From: Lentilactobacillus kisonensis DSM 19906 = JCM 15041
GTDB taxonomy: Bacteria; Bacillota; Bacilli; Lactobacillales; Lactobacillaceae
Assembly (NCBI RefSeq): GCF_001434135.1
Contig: NZ_AZEB01000011.1
Coordinates: 18,830-82,829, forward strand
Reading direction: 5' to 3'
Length of the DNA stretch: 64,000 nucleotides
Position numbers and translations under genes: made by a program. The notes under the pieces are model-generated. The model made no database searches and was not told where the DNA came from. It saw only the letters and a program-made list of their open reading frames with translations. Positions 25,889 through 33,901 of the stretch are shown here, piece after piece. How positions within the stretch are numbered: the first letter of the stretch is position 1; every line of letters starts with the position of its first letter.

Positions 25889-27226
25889 TTGTTGACATCA
25901 GAAATCAAATTAGATGAGATCAATCAATTTCAAGAGGATCTCAACGACAAAAAAGATAGTAAGGTAATTGAGCGGGCGGTATCCCATCAGGGTATTCTGG
26001 CTTCAAGCGAAGACTTTGACGCTGAATCCAAGATGGACCCTGTCTTTTCAATTGACCTTTCAACTGGTAAAGTTGCCGACCAAAAGCAAAGTGGTCGCTG
26101 CTGGATGTTTGCTGCTTTGAACACCATGAGAATTCGATTGATGAATGAGTTGAAAGTTGCTGATGATTTTGAATTATCTCAAAATTATACAAATTTTTGG
26201 GACAAGTTTGAAAAGTCAAACTATTTTTTGGAAAATGTTCTGAAAACTGCAGATAAGTCACTCGATTCAAGAAAAGTTTCCTGGCTAATGCAAACACCTC
26301 AACAGGATGGCGGTCAATGGGATATGCTTTGTGCCCTAATTGAAAAGTATGGCATCGTGCCAAAATATGCCATGCCAGAAACTTTCAGCAGTGAAAAATC
26401 AGCCCAATTAAATAAGTATCTTAACCTTAAGTTACGTCATGATGCAACCATCCTTCGTGAACTTGTTGCAGACAAAGCTTCTGATAACAAAATTGCCAAA
26501 ACCAAGGAAAAGATGTTAACCGAAATTTATCGGATGTTGAGCTACACCTTGGGTGAACCCACAAAGAAATTTGACTTTGAATACCGTGATAAAGACAACA
26601 ACTATCACATTGATCAAAATATCACGCCACAGGACTTTTTCAAGAAATACGTTGGCGTTAACCTGGAAGATTACGTATCGCTCATTAATTCACCAACCGA
26701 CGACAAACCCTTTAATCAAACTTATACGATTGAAATGTTAGGTAACGTTGTTAACGGCCGTCAAGTCAAACATTTAAACTTAGAAATGTCTGAACTCAAA
26801 AAGCTTGCGATCAAACAACTTCAAAATGGTGAGTCTGTTTGGTTTGGTAGTGATGTCGGCCAAAGTTCAAATAGCAAGAAGGGAATCATGGATACCCACC
26901 TTTACGCACCAGATGAACTATTCAATACAGACCTCTCACTCTCCAAAGCTGAACGGTTAGATTACAGTGAAAGCCTAATGACCCATGCAATGGTCATTAC
27001 CGGGGTTGATTTGGTTGACGGCAAACCAACTAAATGGAAAGTCGAAAATAGTTGGGGCGAAAAAGTTGGCACTAAGGGTTACTTTGTCATGAGCGACGAC
27101 TGGATGGACGAATTTGTTTATCAATTCGTTATTAACAAAAAATACCTTACTGAAGATCAACAAAAAGCGCAAAAACAAGACCCAATTGTTTTGAAACCAT
27201 GGGATCCGATGGGCGCATTAGCCTAA
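25889..27226 (+). CDS. pepC: Aminopeptidase C (bleomycin hydrolase family)
   Basis: 445 residues, papain-like C1 peptidase. Catalytic Cys in DQKQSGRCWMFAALNT, His in THAMVITGVD and Asn in KVENSWGEKVG. Two TTG codons in tandem; AAGGAG eight bases before the first supports it. Cytosolic aminopeptidase that works with oligopeptide uptake in lactic acid bacteria. A strong terminator follows. Confidence 0.95.
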   Translation: MLTSEIKLDEINQFQEDLNDKKDSKVIERAVSHQGILASSEDFDAESKMDPVFSIDLSTGKVADQKQSGRCWMFAALNTMRIRLMNELKVADDFELSQNYTNFWDKFEKSNYFLENVLKTADKSLDSRKVSWLMQTPQQDGGQWDMLCALIEKYGIVPKYAMPETFSSEKSAQLNKYLNLKLRHDATILRELVADKASDNKIAKTKEKMLTEIYRMLSYTLGEPTKKFDFEYRDKDNNYHIDQNITPQDFFKKYVGVNLEDYVSLINSPTDDKPFNQTYTIEMLGNVVNGRQVKHLNLEMSELKKLAIKQLQNGESVWFGSDVGQSSNSKKGIMDTHLYAPDELFNTDLSLSKAERLDYSESLMTHAMVITGVDLVDGKPTKWKVENSWGEKVGTKGYFVMSDDWMDEFVYQFVINKKYLTEDQQKAQKQDPIVLKPWDPMGALA

Positions 27227-27277
27227 TTACTTACCCAATCAACTTGTTTTAACTCATCGTACGAAACTGAAACCGCA

Positions 27278-27327
27278 AAAAATCGTGTCGCCACTCTAAT
27301 TTTGGAATGGCAACACGATTTTTTTTG
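27278..27327 (+). terminator. pepC terminator
   Basis: AAAAAATCGTGT...ACACGATTTTTTTT, with inner GCCA/TGGC. T-runs on both sides make it usable in both directions. Confidence 0.9.
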
Positions 27328-27473
27328 AAGGCTAGTGACGGATTTCTTAGTCGATCCTTTGTTTGCTGCAGTAACTTGGATTACCGTTGCTGATTAAAAC
27401 ATATCGTGTCAAGTAGCAACTTACTTTTACCTTCGTTAAATAACCTCTGCCTTCTAACCATTTTGGTTACTTT

Positions 27474-28148
27474 TTATTTCGTCATAAATTCTTTTCGGAT
27501 AATATTCAACCGGTCATCAAATTCATACTTAATTGGCTTCCCATTCGGAACTTCAATATTTGGAATTTCATCGTCCGAAACGTTCTCCAAAAATTTAATT
27601 AACGCTCTCAGCGTACTACCGTGGGCAACAATCAACTGATTTTTGCCACCTAACAGCTGCGGGGCAATTTGATCTACCCAGTATGGAATAAGGCGGTCCA
27701 TCGTCATCTCTAAACTTTCAGCCAGTGGAATTTTCACCCCGTACCGATCGTACCGAGGATCTTCATCCCGCTTAGTTAGTCGTGGCGGGACTACCGTAAA
27801 GCTACGCCGCCAGATTTTTAACTGTTTGGCCCCGACCTGGTCTTTAACCGCTAATTTATTCTTACCGCGTAGACCGCCATAATGACGTTCATTCAACCGC
27901 CAAGACTTATGCTCAGCTATGTAATTCTGACCAATTTCATCAAGAACAATATTTGTGGTAATAATTGCCCGTTTTAAAAATGATGTATGAACATCTGTAA
28001 ACTGGATTCCCGTGGCTGCAATCACCTTGCCTGCTGAATGAGCCTGAGCGACCCCCTTTTGCGTTAAGGCAACGTCACTCCAGCCAGTAAAGATATTATC
28101 TCGATTTGCCTGACTTTCGCCATGGCGCATTATGACTAGTATTGGCAC
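27474..28148 (-). CDS. gpmA: 2,3-bisphosphoglycerate-dependent phosphoglycerate mutase
   Basis: Histidine phosphatase with [29 protein letters not shown] (phospho-His 9), [12 protein letters not shown] and [14 protein letters not shown]. 224 residues, slightly shorter than the usual 228-250. Interconverts 3- and 2-phosphoglycerate in glycolysis, although divergence from canonical motifs leaves room for a paralogue role. About 100 bases downstream of the AEC permease gene on the same strand. Confidence 0.85.
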   Translation of the reverse strand: MPILVIMRHGESQANRDNIFTGWSDVALTQKGVAQAHSAGKVIAATGIQFTDVHTSFLKRAIITTNIVLDEIGQNYIAEHKSWRLNERHYGGLRGKNKLAVKDQVGAKQLKIWRRSFTVVPPRLTKRDEDPRYDRYGVKIPLAESLEMTMDRLIPYWVDQIAPQLLGGKNQLIVAHGSTLRALIKFLENVSDDEIPNIEVPNGKPIKYEFDDRLNIIRKEFMTK

Positions 28149-28245
28149 AACTTCATCCTCTTCGTTTAAAAATTGAAATGACTGAATTTCTACTAATCAT
28201 GGTACCAATAATTCCAGTTACAATCAAAGATGTCCCATTATGCTG

Positions 28246-29199
28246 TTAATGAAGCTGCTGGACCAGCACCATTAGGATTGGAATCACAATTAGGCTCAAC
28301 AACGTTGTTTCGGCAACCATCACCGACGCGTATTCTGAATCAGCGTGGTACAGTCTGGAAACAACTGGCGCATTTGTCATAATTGGCATTGCTGCCTGCA
28401 TGATGAAAACCTGTTTCATTAATAATGGCATTGGCGTTGGAATCACTAATAGCGACATCAAAACTGGTGCCAGTAAAAAGCGACCGAATAAAATCAAAAA
28501 ATTGCTACGATCAAAGCGAACATCGGTCAAGTCAACATTATTAATTGAAATCCCAATAAAAATCATTGAAAGCGGAATGGTTAAATTACCAATATAGTCA
28601 AAATCCTGCATGATGAAATCTGGCAATGAAACATGAAGTAACACCAACACCACGCCAACCATAAAGCCAAGCAGTGGCGGTGAGAAAACCTTTTTAACGG
28701 TCGTTTTCCAGTTAAACGATCCTTCACCCTTACCGTCTTTTTGGATTAAATAAACACCCAGTGTCCAGAAAAACGTCGTATTGGCCATATAGTAAACCAA
28801 CACAAAGGGTAAACTACTTCTGCCAAACAACGCCATATTAACTGGTAACCCGACAAAAACCGTGTTAGAGTTTGAAAACATGGACCTAAATAATCCTGAA
28901 TGCATCTTAGGAATTCGAGCAAATTTTACGACAAAGATCGAGATAATATAGAGTAAAAACATTGACACAATCGGGAAAAATAAATCCGGAAGTGTTTTCA
29001 GTAACATTTTCGCCGTAAATTTTCTCATAATGGTTGAAATCATATACGCTGGTAAGGCAATTTGGGTAACCAACCTTGCAAACATACTTGTCATTTTATT
29101 ATCAAACCAGTCATTCCTGGCCAATATAAACCCCAGGGCGATCATAATTAAGATAATCAAAACCCCAGATACTGCTGAACCAAAAACCGCCATATGCAT
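28246..29199 (-). CDS. AEC-family permease (auxin efflux carrier/malate-type)
   Basis: 317 residues with about ten membrane segments in two inverted halves. Motif-like FVGLPVNMALFG in the first half and the Met/Pro-rich QAAMPIMTNAPVVSRLYHAD in the second are typical of AEC transporters such as lactobacillus malate permeases. No malate enzyme gene is adjacent, so substrate is open. Either of two ATGs (MHM) may be used. Divergent from the LCP gene. Confidence 0.85.
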   Translation of the reverse strand: MHMAVFGSAVSGVLIILIMIALGFILARNDWFDNKMTSMFARLVTQIALPAYMISTIMRKFTAKMLLKTLPDLFFPIVSMFLLYIISIFVVKFARIPKMHSGLFRSMFSNSNTVFVGLPVNMALFGRSSLPFVLVYYMANTTFFWTLGVYLIQKDGKGEGSFNWKTTVKKVFSPPLLGFMVGVVLVLLHVSLPDFIMQDFDYIGNLTIPLSMIFIGISINNVDLTDVRFDRSNFLILFGRFLLAPVLMSLLVIPTPMPLLMKQVFIMQAAMPIMTNAPVVSRLYHADSEYASVMVAETTLLSLIVIPILMVLVQQLH

Positions 29200-29233
29200 T
29201 CCCCAATTCTAAAAAAATGAATAACAATGCTAT

Positions 29234-29269
29234 ATTATAGCACAATTAGAATCCACATTTTGCTATAAT
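29234..29269. promoter_or_regulatory. Divergent extended -10 promoters (AEC / LCP genes)
   Basis: TGCTATAAT occurs on both strands: -10 at 29264-29269 on plus (toward the LCP gene) and at 29234-29239 on minus (toward the permease). Both have the TGn extension and poor -35 boxes. Confidence 0.6.
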
Positions 29270-29396
29270 CTATTAGATAGGTTTGGGTATCAATTGACCA
29301 GAATTATTAAATTATGTTTAAATAACGAAAGATTTCTGCATCTCAACTCTAAACTGCAATATACTTTTGTAAGAATTTTTTAAACGAGGAGTCACT

Positions 29397-30491
29397 ATGC
29401 CATCAGACAATAAAAATGATTTTGAACCTGTATATTCAAGAAGAGCTGATAAGAAGCCCCATTATAAGAAAGGCAACAAGCGGAAACGCAGGATTATCGG
29501 TTGGTCCGTTTTTCTCGCCTTCCTACTTATTGTTGCTGGCGGCTTAATTTGGGGGTACGGTGCCTATAAAAGTGCCCAAAAAACCTTCAAGGAAACGTAT
29601 GACGCAACTAATATTCAAAAAGCTCGAAACGTTTCCTCGGTTATTCGAAAGGGCAAGCCGTTATCAATTCTCCTATTAGGAACGGATACTGGCGCCCTTG
29701 GCCGACATGATACTGGCCGAACGGATACAATGATCGTTGCCACCGTTAATGCTAAGAAGAAAACAATTCATTTGACTAGTATTGCCCGAGATACAAAGGT
29801 CACCGTTCCAGGCGATACAATGCCATATGAAAAGATCAACGCAGCCTATACGATTGGCGGCGCTGGGACAGCCGTCAAGACCGTCCAGAACTTGTTGGAC
29901 ATTCCGATTGATTTCTACGCAATCATCAACATGGGTGGCCTAGAGACAATGGTTAATGCCGTCGGCGGCGTCGATGTTGTTCCGCCATTAACCTTCCAAT
30001 ACGGCCACGCAAATGTCGTTAAGGGAAAGAAGACCCACTTGAATGGTAAACAAGCACTTGATTACGCTCGAATGCGTGACGATGATCCTCGTGGGGATTA
30101 TGGTCGTCAAGCAAGGCAACGCCAAATTATTAAAAAGCTTGTTATGAAGGGATTAAACGTCACGTCATTACCAAGGTATAAATCAATTCTTTCTTCGTTA
30201 ACTGGCAACATGAAGACTGACATGACTTTCGATGATATGATTGCAGTCAGAGCTAAATACGGTGATGCAACTCACCATATTAAATCACAAACGCTACAAG
30301 GCGAAAATGCAATGATCGACGGTCTTTCTTACCAGGTAGTTCCTCAAACAGAACTATTGCGGGTTTCAAATGATATCCGATCAACCCTTGGACTGAGTAA
30401 ATCAACTAAGTTACAAAATGCCCAAACCCAAACCGATAATTCAACCGGAGACACTGGAGATCAACAAGCCTCAACCTACAACGGCTATTAG
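29397..30491 (+). CDS. LytR-CpsA-Psr (LCP) family wall-polymer ligase
   Basis: Basic cytosolic N-terminus, one membrane helix (GWSVFLAFLLIVAGGLIWGYG) and the LCP domain: LLLGTDTG...RTDTMIVATVN, LTSIARDTKVTVPG, KINAAYTIGGA and LDYARMRDDDPRGDYGRQARQ. These hold the Asp/Arg residues that bind pyrophosphate lipids. The C-terminal tail is Thr/Asn/Gln-rich. LCP enzymes attach teichoic acids or capsule to peptidoglycan, fitting tagA elsewhere in the window. RBS CGAGGAG. Confidence 0.92.
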   Translation: MPSDNKNDFEPVYSRRADKKPHYKKGNKRKRRIIGWSVFLAFLLIVAGGLIWGYGAYKSAQKTFKETYDATNIQKARNVSSVIRKGKPLSILLLGTDTGALGRHDTGRTDTMIVATVNAKKKTIHLTSIARDTKVTVPGDTMPYEKINAAYTIGGAGTAVKTVQNLLDIPIDFYAIINMGGLETMVNAVGGVDVVPPLTFQYGHANVVKGKKTHLNGKQALDYARMRDDDPRGDYGRQARQRQIIKKLVMKGLNVTSLPRYKSILSSLTGNMKTDMTFDDMIAVRAKYGDATHHIKSQTLQGENAMIDGLSYQVVPQTELLRVSNDIRSTLGLSKSTKLQNAQTQTDNSTGDTGDQQASTYNGY

Positions 30492-30524
30492 GCTAACTTC
30501 AATCATTGTATTTTGGGATTAAAT

Positions 30525-30570
30525 AAAAGACTGTCTTCGTTCTTGATTTTAGAATGAATACAGTCTTTTT
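30525..30570 (+). terminator. Terminator after the LCP gene
   Basis: AAAAGACTGT...ACAGTCTTTT with inner TTCT/AGAA, then T-run. Confidence 0.85.
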
Positions 30571-30639
30571 AATTGAAAAAGAATTGGCCAGTTACCCTAT
30601 CGTCATCTTTATTTGATAATAAGTCAGAATAATGTATAC

Positions 30640-30693
30640 ATTGAAGCGCATCCACCAAGTCCTTGACGCAGGACTTGGTGGATGCGCTTCAAT
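30640..30693. repeat. Perfect 24-bp inverted repeat with 6-base loop
   Basis: The arms (left 30640-30663, right 30670-30693) are fully complementary, with core GCGCATCCACCAAG / CTTGGTGGATGCGC and loop TGACGC. There is no T-tract on either side and no coding frame. It is far stronger than the terminator just before it. Function unknown. Confidence 0.9.
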
Positions 30694-30767
30694 TGTTTAA
30701 AGTTGACATTTTTTATTATAAAGTAGATCTAATCCAGTTTCTAATTACCTGTGTCACTCACTTACTT

Positions 30768-31088
30768 CTACCCGCGCACCTGTAATTCCATTTGACCCTT
30801 TTGCGGGGCAAAGTTTATCCGAATCAACGGTTCCTCTAAAATTTTGCCATACTCTTCCAAAACATCATCTGGAAGTGGCGTATGAGCTCGTAACAGCGTC
30901 AAAACATCACCGGCATCTCTAGCAGACCTTAAATCAATAAACAAATTAATCTTGTTAACAACGTCGCGATACAAGTCCGTCAAGATCCCATTGGGTTTCC
31001 CTTCAAGATCAGTAATCACGACCTGTGATGGATCAAATAGCATGTGATTAAAACTAACCATCTTTAATACATCGAATAAATTGTTCAT
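30768..31088 (-). CDS. Hypothetical cytosolic protein next to EIIA-Man (106 aa)
   Basis: The start chosen is MNNLFDVLKMVSFNHM, with GAGG/GAGAGG upstream; a 15-codon extension is less likely. Helical and amphipathic, without a recognised family; not the DUF956 protein that often accompanies mannose PTS. It follows the orphan mannose-type EIIA gene by ~105 bases on the same strand, so a shared sugar- or phosphotransfer-linked role is possible but unproven. Confidence 0.55.
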   Translation of the reverse strand: MNNLFDVLKMVSFNHMLFDPSQVVITDLEGKPNGILTDLYRDVVNKINLFIDLRSARDAGDVLTLLRAHTPLPDDVLEEYGKILEEPLIRINFAPQKGQMELQVRG

Positions 31089-31192
31089 TGACCTCAAATC
31101 CTCTCTCAACCCATCCTGGCTATTTAAACCCAACTTAATCTAAATAGCCTCCTAGTTAGCCCATTACAAACACTCTTAAAAAATGGTTTCAA

Positions 31193-31594
31193 TTAATTCG
31201 CCGCTGGTAAGTGATATTGTTGAACCGCACTCTTAGAAACCGTCAATAGATGCTTAACCAACCCATCCAGTGAGTTATTTCGTGAAACAAATGCCTCCAA
31301 TAAAATTGGTAAATTAACGCCCGAAATTAAGGCAATGTGTTTAGGATTATCGGCAACAATCTTGCAGGCGGCCTCAAATGGCGACCCGCCCCACATATCA
31401 GTAAAGATAAGCACATCATGATGGGCCGTAAAAACACTAAGGGCCTTATTATATTTGTCTTTAAGCGACGAAACACTGTCCTTAGGATTGAGCGCTAGTG
31501 AGCTAACTTGTTGCTGTTTTCCAGCGATCATTTCCGCGGTATTTAATAGCGCTTCTGATAATTTACCATGACTTGCCACTAGAATCGAAATCAT
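31193..31594 (-). CDS. Orphan mannose-family PTS EIIA
   Basis: 133 residues. ILVASHGKLSEALLNTAEMI has the phospho-accepting His at position 9, and VLIFTDMWGGSPFEAAC and LISGVNLPILLEA are EIIA-Man core motifs. No EIIB, EIIC or EIID of this family is nearby. It may therefore serve a distant transporter or act as a regulatory phosphoprotein. Confidence 0.88.
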   Translation of the reverse strand: MISILVASHGKLSEALLNTAEMIAGKQQQVSSLALNPKDSVSSLKDKYNKALSVFTAHHDVLIFTDMWGGSPFEAACKIVADNPKHIALISGVNLPILLEAFVSRNNSLDGLVKHLLTVSKSAVQQYHLPAAN

Positions 31595-31686
31595 TAAATC
31601 ACCTTTTCATTTTTTTCATAACCAAACTTAAATGCCAAATGAGTTAACACTAATATATCACAAAAAGAGCGGTTCCATATAACTGA

Positions 31687-32304
31687 TTATGATAATTTCA
31701 GTAGATCGGCCGGGGTTTCGAGGTAAAATTCAGTCGTGTCAAAGGCAGCAGTCTTTTTCGTTCGCCAACCAGCCAACGCAAACTTGACGGAAGCGGCGTG
31801 CGCAGCTTGAAGGTCATAAATCGTATCCCCAATATAGATGGTGTCCTCCGGGTTGGCATTCAATTTCTCAATGCCTTTAAGCACCATATCAGGAGCTGGC
31901 TTCCCACGTTTAATTTGATCTGAAAATACAAAGGCATCAAAATACTTATCCAGTCCAAACCGGGTAACATCACGGTGGAATTCAGCTTCTAGCTTAGACG
32001 TGGCAATTGCTAAGCGGTTATTTTGATCTGCATGAAGCTTACTTAATGTCTCAATGATGCCGGGATAAACGTGGGCATACTGTTTGTAATCCTTAATCTG
32101 ACCAAACCATTTATCAAGAATTTCATCAACATTTTTAACCCCTAAAATTTTTAGGGCGTCAGTAGCGGTAATGCCAAAAACCGTTTTGACCTTTTCATAA
32201 CTGATATCATAACCATTCTCGTTAAGTGTTTTGTAAAGTGGTAACAAATACATTTTTTCAGTATCAATTAAGGTGCCATCAACGTCAAATATTAAATTCT
32301 TCAT
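31687..32304 (-). CDS. HAD-superfamily phosphatase (beta-PGM/Gph-like)
   Basis: 205 residues. Motif I DVDGTLIDT (nucleophile Asp 7, acid Asp 9), motif II AIATSKLE, motif III KRGKPAPDM and motif IV IYIGDTIYDLQAA, with a four-helix cap between motifs I and II. A phosphatase for a small sugar or nucleotide phosphate; substrate cannot be named. Monocistronic on the minus strand, beyond the tRNA-Leu terminator. Confidence 0.88.
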   Translation of the reverse strand: MKNLIFDVDGTLIDTEKMYLLPLYKTLNENGYDISYEKVKTVFGITATDALKILGVKNVDEILDKWFGQIKDYKQYAHVYPGIIETLSKLHADQNNRLAIATSKLEAEFHRDVTRFGLDKYFDAFVFSDQIKRGKPAPDMVLKGIEKLNANPEDTIYIGDTIYDLQAAHAASVKFALAGWRTKKTAAFDTTEFYLETPADLLKLS

Positions 32305-32351
32305 ACAGTCAACTCCAATTATTGATTAGTTTTGTGATTTGTTATTTTACT

Positions 32352-32396
32352 AAAAAAGCCCGAATCACTACCGAAATGATAGTAATTCGAGCTTTA
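32352..32396 (-). terminator. tRNA-Leu terminator
   Basis: On the minus strand AAAGCTCGAATTACTA / TAGTGATTCGGGCTTTTTT with a short loop, directly after the tRNA 3' end. Confidence 0.85.
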
Positions 32397-32400
32397 ACAA

Positions 32401-32486
32401 TGCGGCCAAGAAGATTCGAACTTCCACCGGGATAATTCCCGACAAGATCCTTAATCTTGCGCGTCTGCCAATTCCGCCATGGCCGC
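32401..32486 (-). tRNA. tRNA-Leu (anticodon AAG)
   Basis: 86 bases with acceptor GCGGCCA/TGGCCGC plus discriminator A, a long variable arm as in class II tRNAs, T-loop TTCGAAT and anticodon loop TTAAGGA (anticodon AAG). CCA is not encoded. Confidence 0.93.
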
Positions 32487-32536
32487 ATCAACAGATAAAA
32501 TTATAGCAGAAATCAGAAGCGATGACAACCATTTTC

Positions 32537-33415
32537 TTATTCACCGCGAACAGTGGCACCATCCTGATCAATTCGTAACAAGCGTAAACTACCATTCATA
32601 TTTTTTTGTTGTAATTCGATCCGCAGCTGTGTTAAGGATGCCTCATCCCCTAAGGTGCCCACAGTCGGCCCTGGCCCACTTAAATAGGTCCCATAAATAT
32701 TAAGTTTGTGGGCTGTTTCCAAGATTGTGTCCATTTCTGGTACTAAATCTTTTCTGGCGGGTTCGTGAATTCGATCACCCTCAATTAATTTAACGGCTTC
32801 GTCCCATTTTCCTTGGCAAGCAAGGGCAACAAACACATTTTCTTTACTGCTAGCATAAATGGCATCATCAAAATTAATTGTTTCTGGTAACTTCTTGCGA
32901 CTTTGCGCTTCACTTATTCCATCTGGACGAATATACATCAGTGCTGAAATATCAGGCAACGCAATTTTTGTCGCAATCGCCTGCTTGCCATCAAAGGTTG
33001 ATACCGTCATTTCGCCAAGCAAGGCTGACGCCACGTTTTCGGAATGGCCTTCAAACTGAGACCCCAGGTTGATTTGATCAGTTAGTGACAGATTTAACTC
33101 CCCTAACACATTGGCAATCTTAATGCCTGCGACCACAGCCGTCGTGCTAGAGCCTAACCCATGAGCAATTGGTACATCCGAAATTACGGTAAGTTGCCTA
33201 GGATGGATATCTGGATTAACCTTCAGAATCGTTTGGACAATTAAGTTTCGCTCATCAGTGGGGATGTCAGCACCCAAAGCATGATTAACCTTCCACTTGT
33301 CAGTCTTTTCTTCCACAATAACTGTGTAGTACAAGTGCAATGCAATTCCAACAGAGTCCAATCCCGAACCGACGTTAGCAGAGGTTGCCGGAACCCTAAT
33401 AATTATTTTTGCCAT
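32537..33415 (-). CDS. thrB: Homoserine kinase
   Basis: GHMP kinase of ~292 residues: RVPATSANVGSGLDSVGIAL at the N-terminus, ATP loop PIAHGLGSSTTAVVAG and C-terminal LSGPGPTVGTL. Phosphorylates homoserine toward threonine. Start MAKIIIR, with GGAGTTTGAC upstream. It abuts the SprT gene; the usual partners thrC and hom are not in the window. Confidence 0.93.
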   Translation of the reverse strand: MAKIIIRVPATSANVGSGLDSVGIALHLYYTVIVEEKTDKWKVNHALGADIPTDERNLIVQTILKVNPDIHPRQLTVISDVPIAHGLGSSTTAVVAGIKIANVLGELNLSLTDQINLGSQFEGHSENVASALLGEMTVSTFDGKQAIATKIALPDISALMYIRPDGISEAQSRKKLPETINFDDAIYASSKENVFVALACQGKWDEAVKLIEGDRIHEPARKDLVPEMDTILETAHKLNIYGTYLSGPGPTVGTLGDEASLTQLRIELQQKNMNGSLRLLRIDQDGATVRGE

Positions 33416-33417
33416 TG

Positions 33418-33897
33418 TCAAACTCCTTTCGACACTTTTTCTAATTGATAATTAATCAACCGTAACTTGCCATGACAGCGACCACAAACATATTTAGAAA
33501 CGTTAATCTTTCGTTTCCTATGATACTCCAAGCCGCATTGATCGCACCGGTAAAGATAACTAAAACGAGAAGTTACTCGATTACCTAACCGTGGTGCATA
33601 CCTGGAGCCCCCGACTGCTAGTAGGAGCCGCTTAAATTCTGGGGTATTATGTTTGGCACTAAATCCAGCCATATGCAGATGGTAATGACACAACTCGTGC
33701 TTAACAATCCCAATGAGCACCTGATGAGTCGGATCATTATCCATCTTTGGGTTGATGTCAATATCATGGCTGTCTAAATGATAACGGCCGCCAGTTGTCC
33801 GCAAACGGGAATTAAAGTAGGCATGGTGGTTGAACGATTTTGCAAAAAACTTAATCGAAATTTGTTCAACCAATCGTTGTAATTCAGTGTTCGTCAT
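33418..33897 (-). CDS. SprT-like zinc protein
   Basis: HELCHYHLHMAG is a metallopeptidase-like zinc motif, and the C-terminal CDQCG ... CGRCHGKL forms a zinc ribbon. The layout matches the bacterial SprT-like (YdcK) family of ~150 residues, which in Gram-positive genomes follows tex. Biochemical role uncertain. The gap to tex is 4 bases, so they form an operon with thrB. Confidence 0.88.
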   Translation of the reverse strand: MTNTELQRLVEQISIKFFAKSFNHHAYFNSRLRTTGGRYHLDSHDIDINPKMDNDPTHQVLIGIVKHELCHYHLHMAGFSAKHNTPEFKRLLLAVGGSRYAPRLGNRVTSRFSYLYRCDQCGLEYHRKRKINVSKYVCGRCHGKLRLINYQLEKVSKGV

Positions 33898-33901
33898 AAG
33901 C

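Noticed and set aside
30768..31088. DUF956 assignment for the gene beside EIIA-Man
   Set aside because: The sequence does not show the DUF956 N-terminal pattern I know; left as hypothetical.
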